From: CAZQAA01 sp964591255 | Lineage (GTDB): Bacteria > Desulfobacterota > DSM-4660 > Desulfatiglandales > Desulfatiglandaceae | Assembly: GCA_964591255.1 (NCBI GenBank) | Contig: CAZQAA010000018.1 | Span: 1-5,943 of the forward strand | DNA: 5,943 nucleotides | Direction of reading: 5' to 3' | Made by a program: the position numbers and the translations under genes | Part shown: in pieces, positions 5,587-5,943 of the stretch | How positions within the stretch are numbered: position 1 is the first letter of the stretch | How the letters are laid out: the number at the start of each line of letters is the position of its first letter | Notes under the pieces: model-generated | The model's database searches: none | Seen by the model: the letters and a program-made list of their open reading frames with translations, nothing else | Told to the model about the DNA's origin: nothing

Positions 5587-5943
5587 TCACTTGGGCATAA
5601 CGGCTATTTTTTCGTCAATTGTTTCATCTTTTTTGTTGTCTTTTTTGCCCTTCTTCATTAGGCAGTTTCCTTCAAAAATAGCACCTTCATCTATAGTGAC
5701 AGTCGGTGCCTCGATATTGCCAAGGACCTTTCCCGGCGCATGTATCTCAATCTTTTTCTTGCCAGCTATGTTACCCCGGACTTCCCCGCTTATAATAACA
5801 TTACCCGCATCGATATTGGATTCTATCAGAGCTGTTTCTCCTATGATTAACGTCCCTTCACTTAAAATTTCACCCTTGAACCGGCCATCAAGACGAACCA
5901 CACCCGTAAAAGAAAGTTTGCCATCAAATTCCGTGTCCTTACC
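5587..5943 (-). CDS. Bactofilin family cytoskeletal protein, 5' end beyond window
   Basis: Bactofilins (DUF583) form nucleotide-independent filaments from a small right-handed beta-helix and serve as scaffolds for cell shape, polarity or chromosome segregation proteins. Here 118 codons are visible up to the TGA at 5587-5589. The frame is open to the window edge, and the first visible residues GKDTEFDGKLSFTGVVRLDG match the usual start of the bactofilin core, so perhaps 10-30 N-terminal residues are missing. The GTG at 5899-5901 is an internal valine, not the start. The core shows the spaced glycine/valine/isoleucine pattern of the beta-helix (for example GEVRGNIAGKKKIEI and GNIEAPTVTIDEGAIFEGN). 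The last 22 or so residues are a charged, lysine-rich tail with repeated KK pairs and MPK at the end, likely disordered and possibly membrane- or partner-binding. In related genomes parA and parB lie just upstream; that cannot be seen here. Confidence 0.9.
   Translation of the reverse strand, partial: GKDTEFDGKLSFTGVVRLDGRFKGEILSEGTLIIGETALIESNIDAGNVIISGEVRGNIAGKKKIEIHAPGKVLGNIEAPTVTIDEGAIFEGNCLMKKGKKDNKKDETIDEKIAVMPK

Noticed and set aside
5899..5901. GTG as the start of the bactofilin gene
   Set aside because: The frame continues upstream to the window edge, and the upstream residues GKDTEFDGKLSFTG are the conserved beginning of the bactofilin core.

Overview
The window is a single minus-strand gene block. 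It encodes the F1 sector and the peripheral stalk of an F-type ATP synthase, preceded by a bactofilin gene. In the direction of transcription (right to left) the order is bactofilin (5' end outside the window), atpF' (b'), atpF (b), atpH (delta), atpA (alpha), atpG (gamma) and atpD (beta, 3' end outside the window). No plus-strand gene is supported.

The likely host is a member of the Desulfobacterota (former Deltaproteobacteria, sulfate- or metal-reducing or syntrophic lineages). Three things point that way: a bactofilin gene directly upstream of atpF'-atpF-atpH-atpA-atpG-atpD, a b/b' pair, and a b subunit with a signal-peptide-like N-terminus followed by a Gly/His-rich stretch. This layout is remembered from Geobacter-type genomes, where parA-parB lie just upstream of the bactofilin. 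The assignment is inference from gene order and protein character, not from a search. Base composition is moderate, with AT-rich intergenic gaps.

Region by region: 1-1276 is atpD, 425 codons plus one base, lacking roughly the last 45 residues. 1277-1394 is a 118-base gap with a possible nested RNA fold and a textbook Shine-Dalgarno site. 1395-2279 is atpG. 2280-2358 is a short gap. 2359-3873 is atpA, which overlaps atpH (3873-4424) by one base. atpH overlaps atpF (4421-5029) by four bases, and atpF overlaps atpF' (5026-5457) by four bases. 5458-5586 is a 129-base AT-rich gap with two inverted repeats, a run of ten T and a good sigma70-like promoter candidate. 5587-5943 is the bactofilin 3' part.

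The gene products form the catalytic alpha3-beta3 head, the gamma rotor shaft, and the delta plus b/b' stator. The membrane a and c subunits (atpB, atpE) are not in this cluster and must be encoded elsewhere; atpC (epsilon) is expected just past position 1. All recognised catalytic residues are intact. No undescribed system is visible. The points most worth a second look are the possible structured leader before atpD, the regulatory-looking gap before atpF', and the way initiation signals differ between genes.
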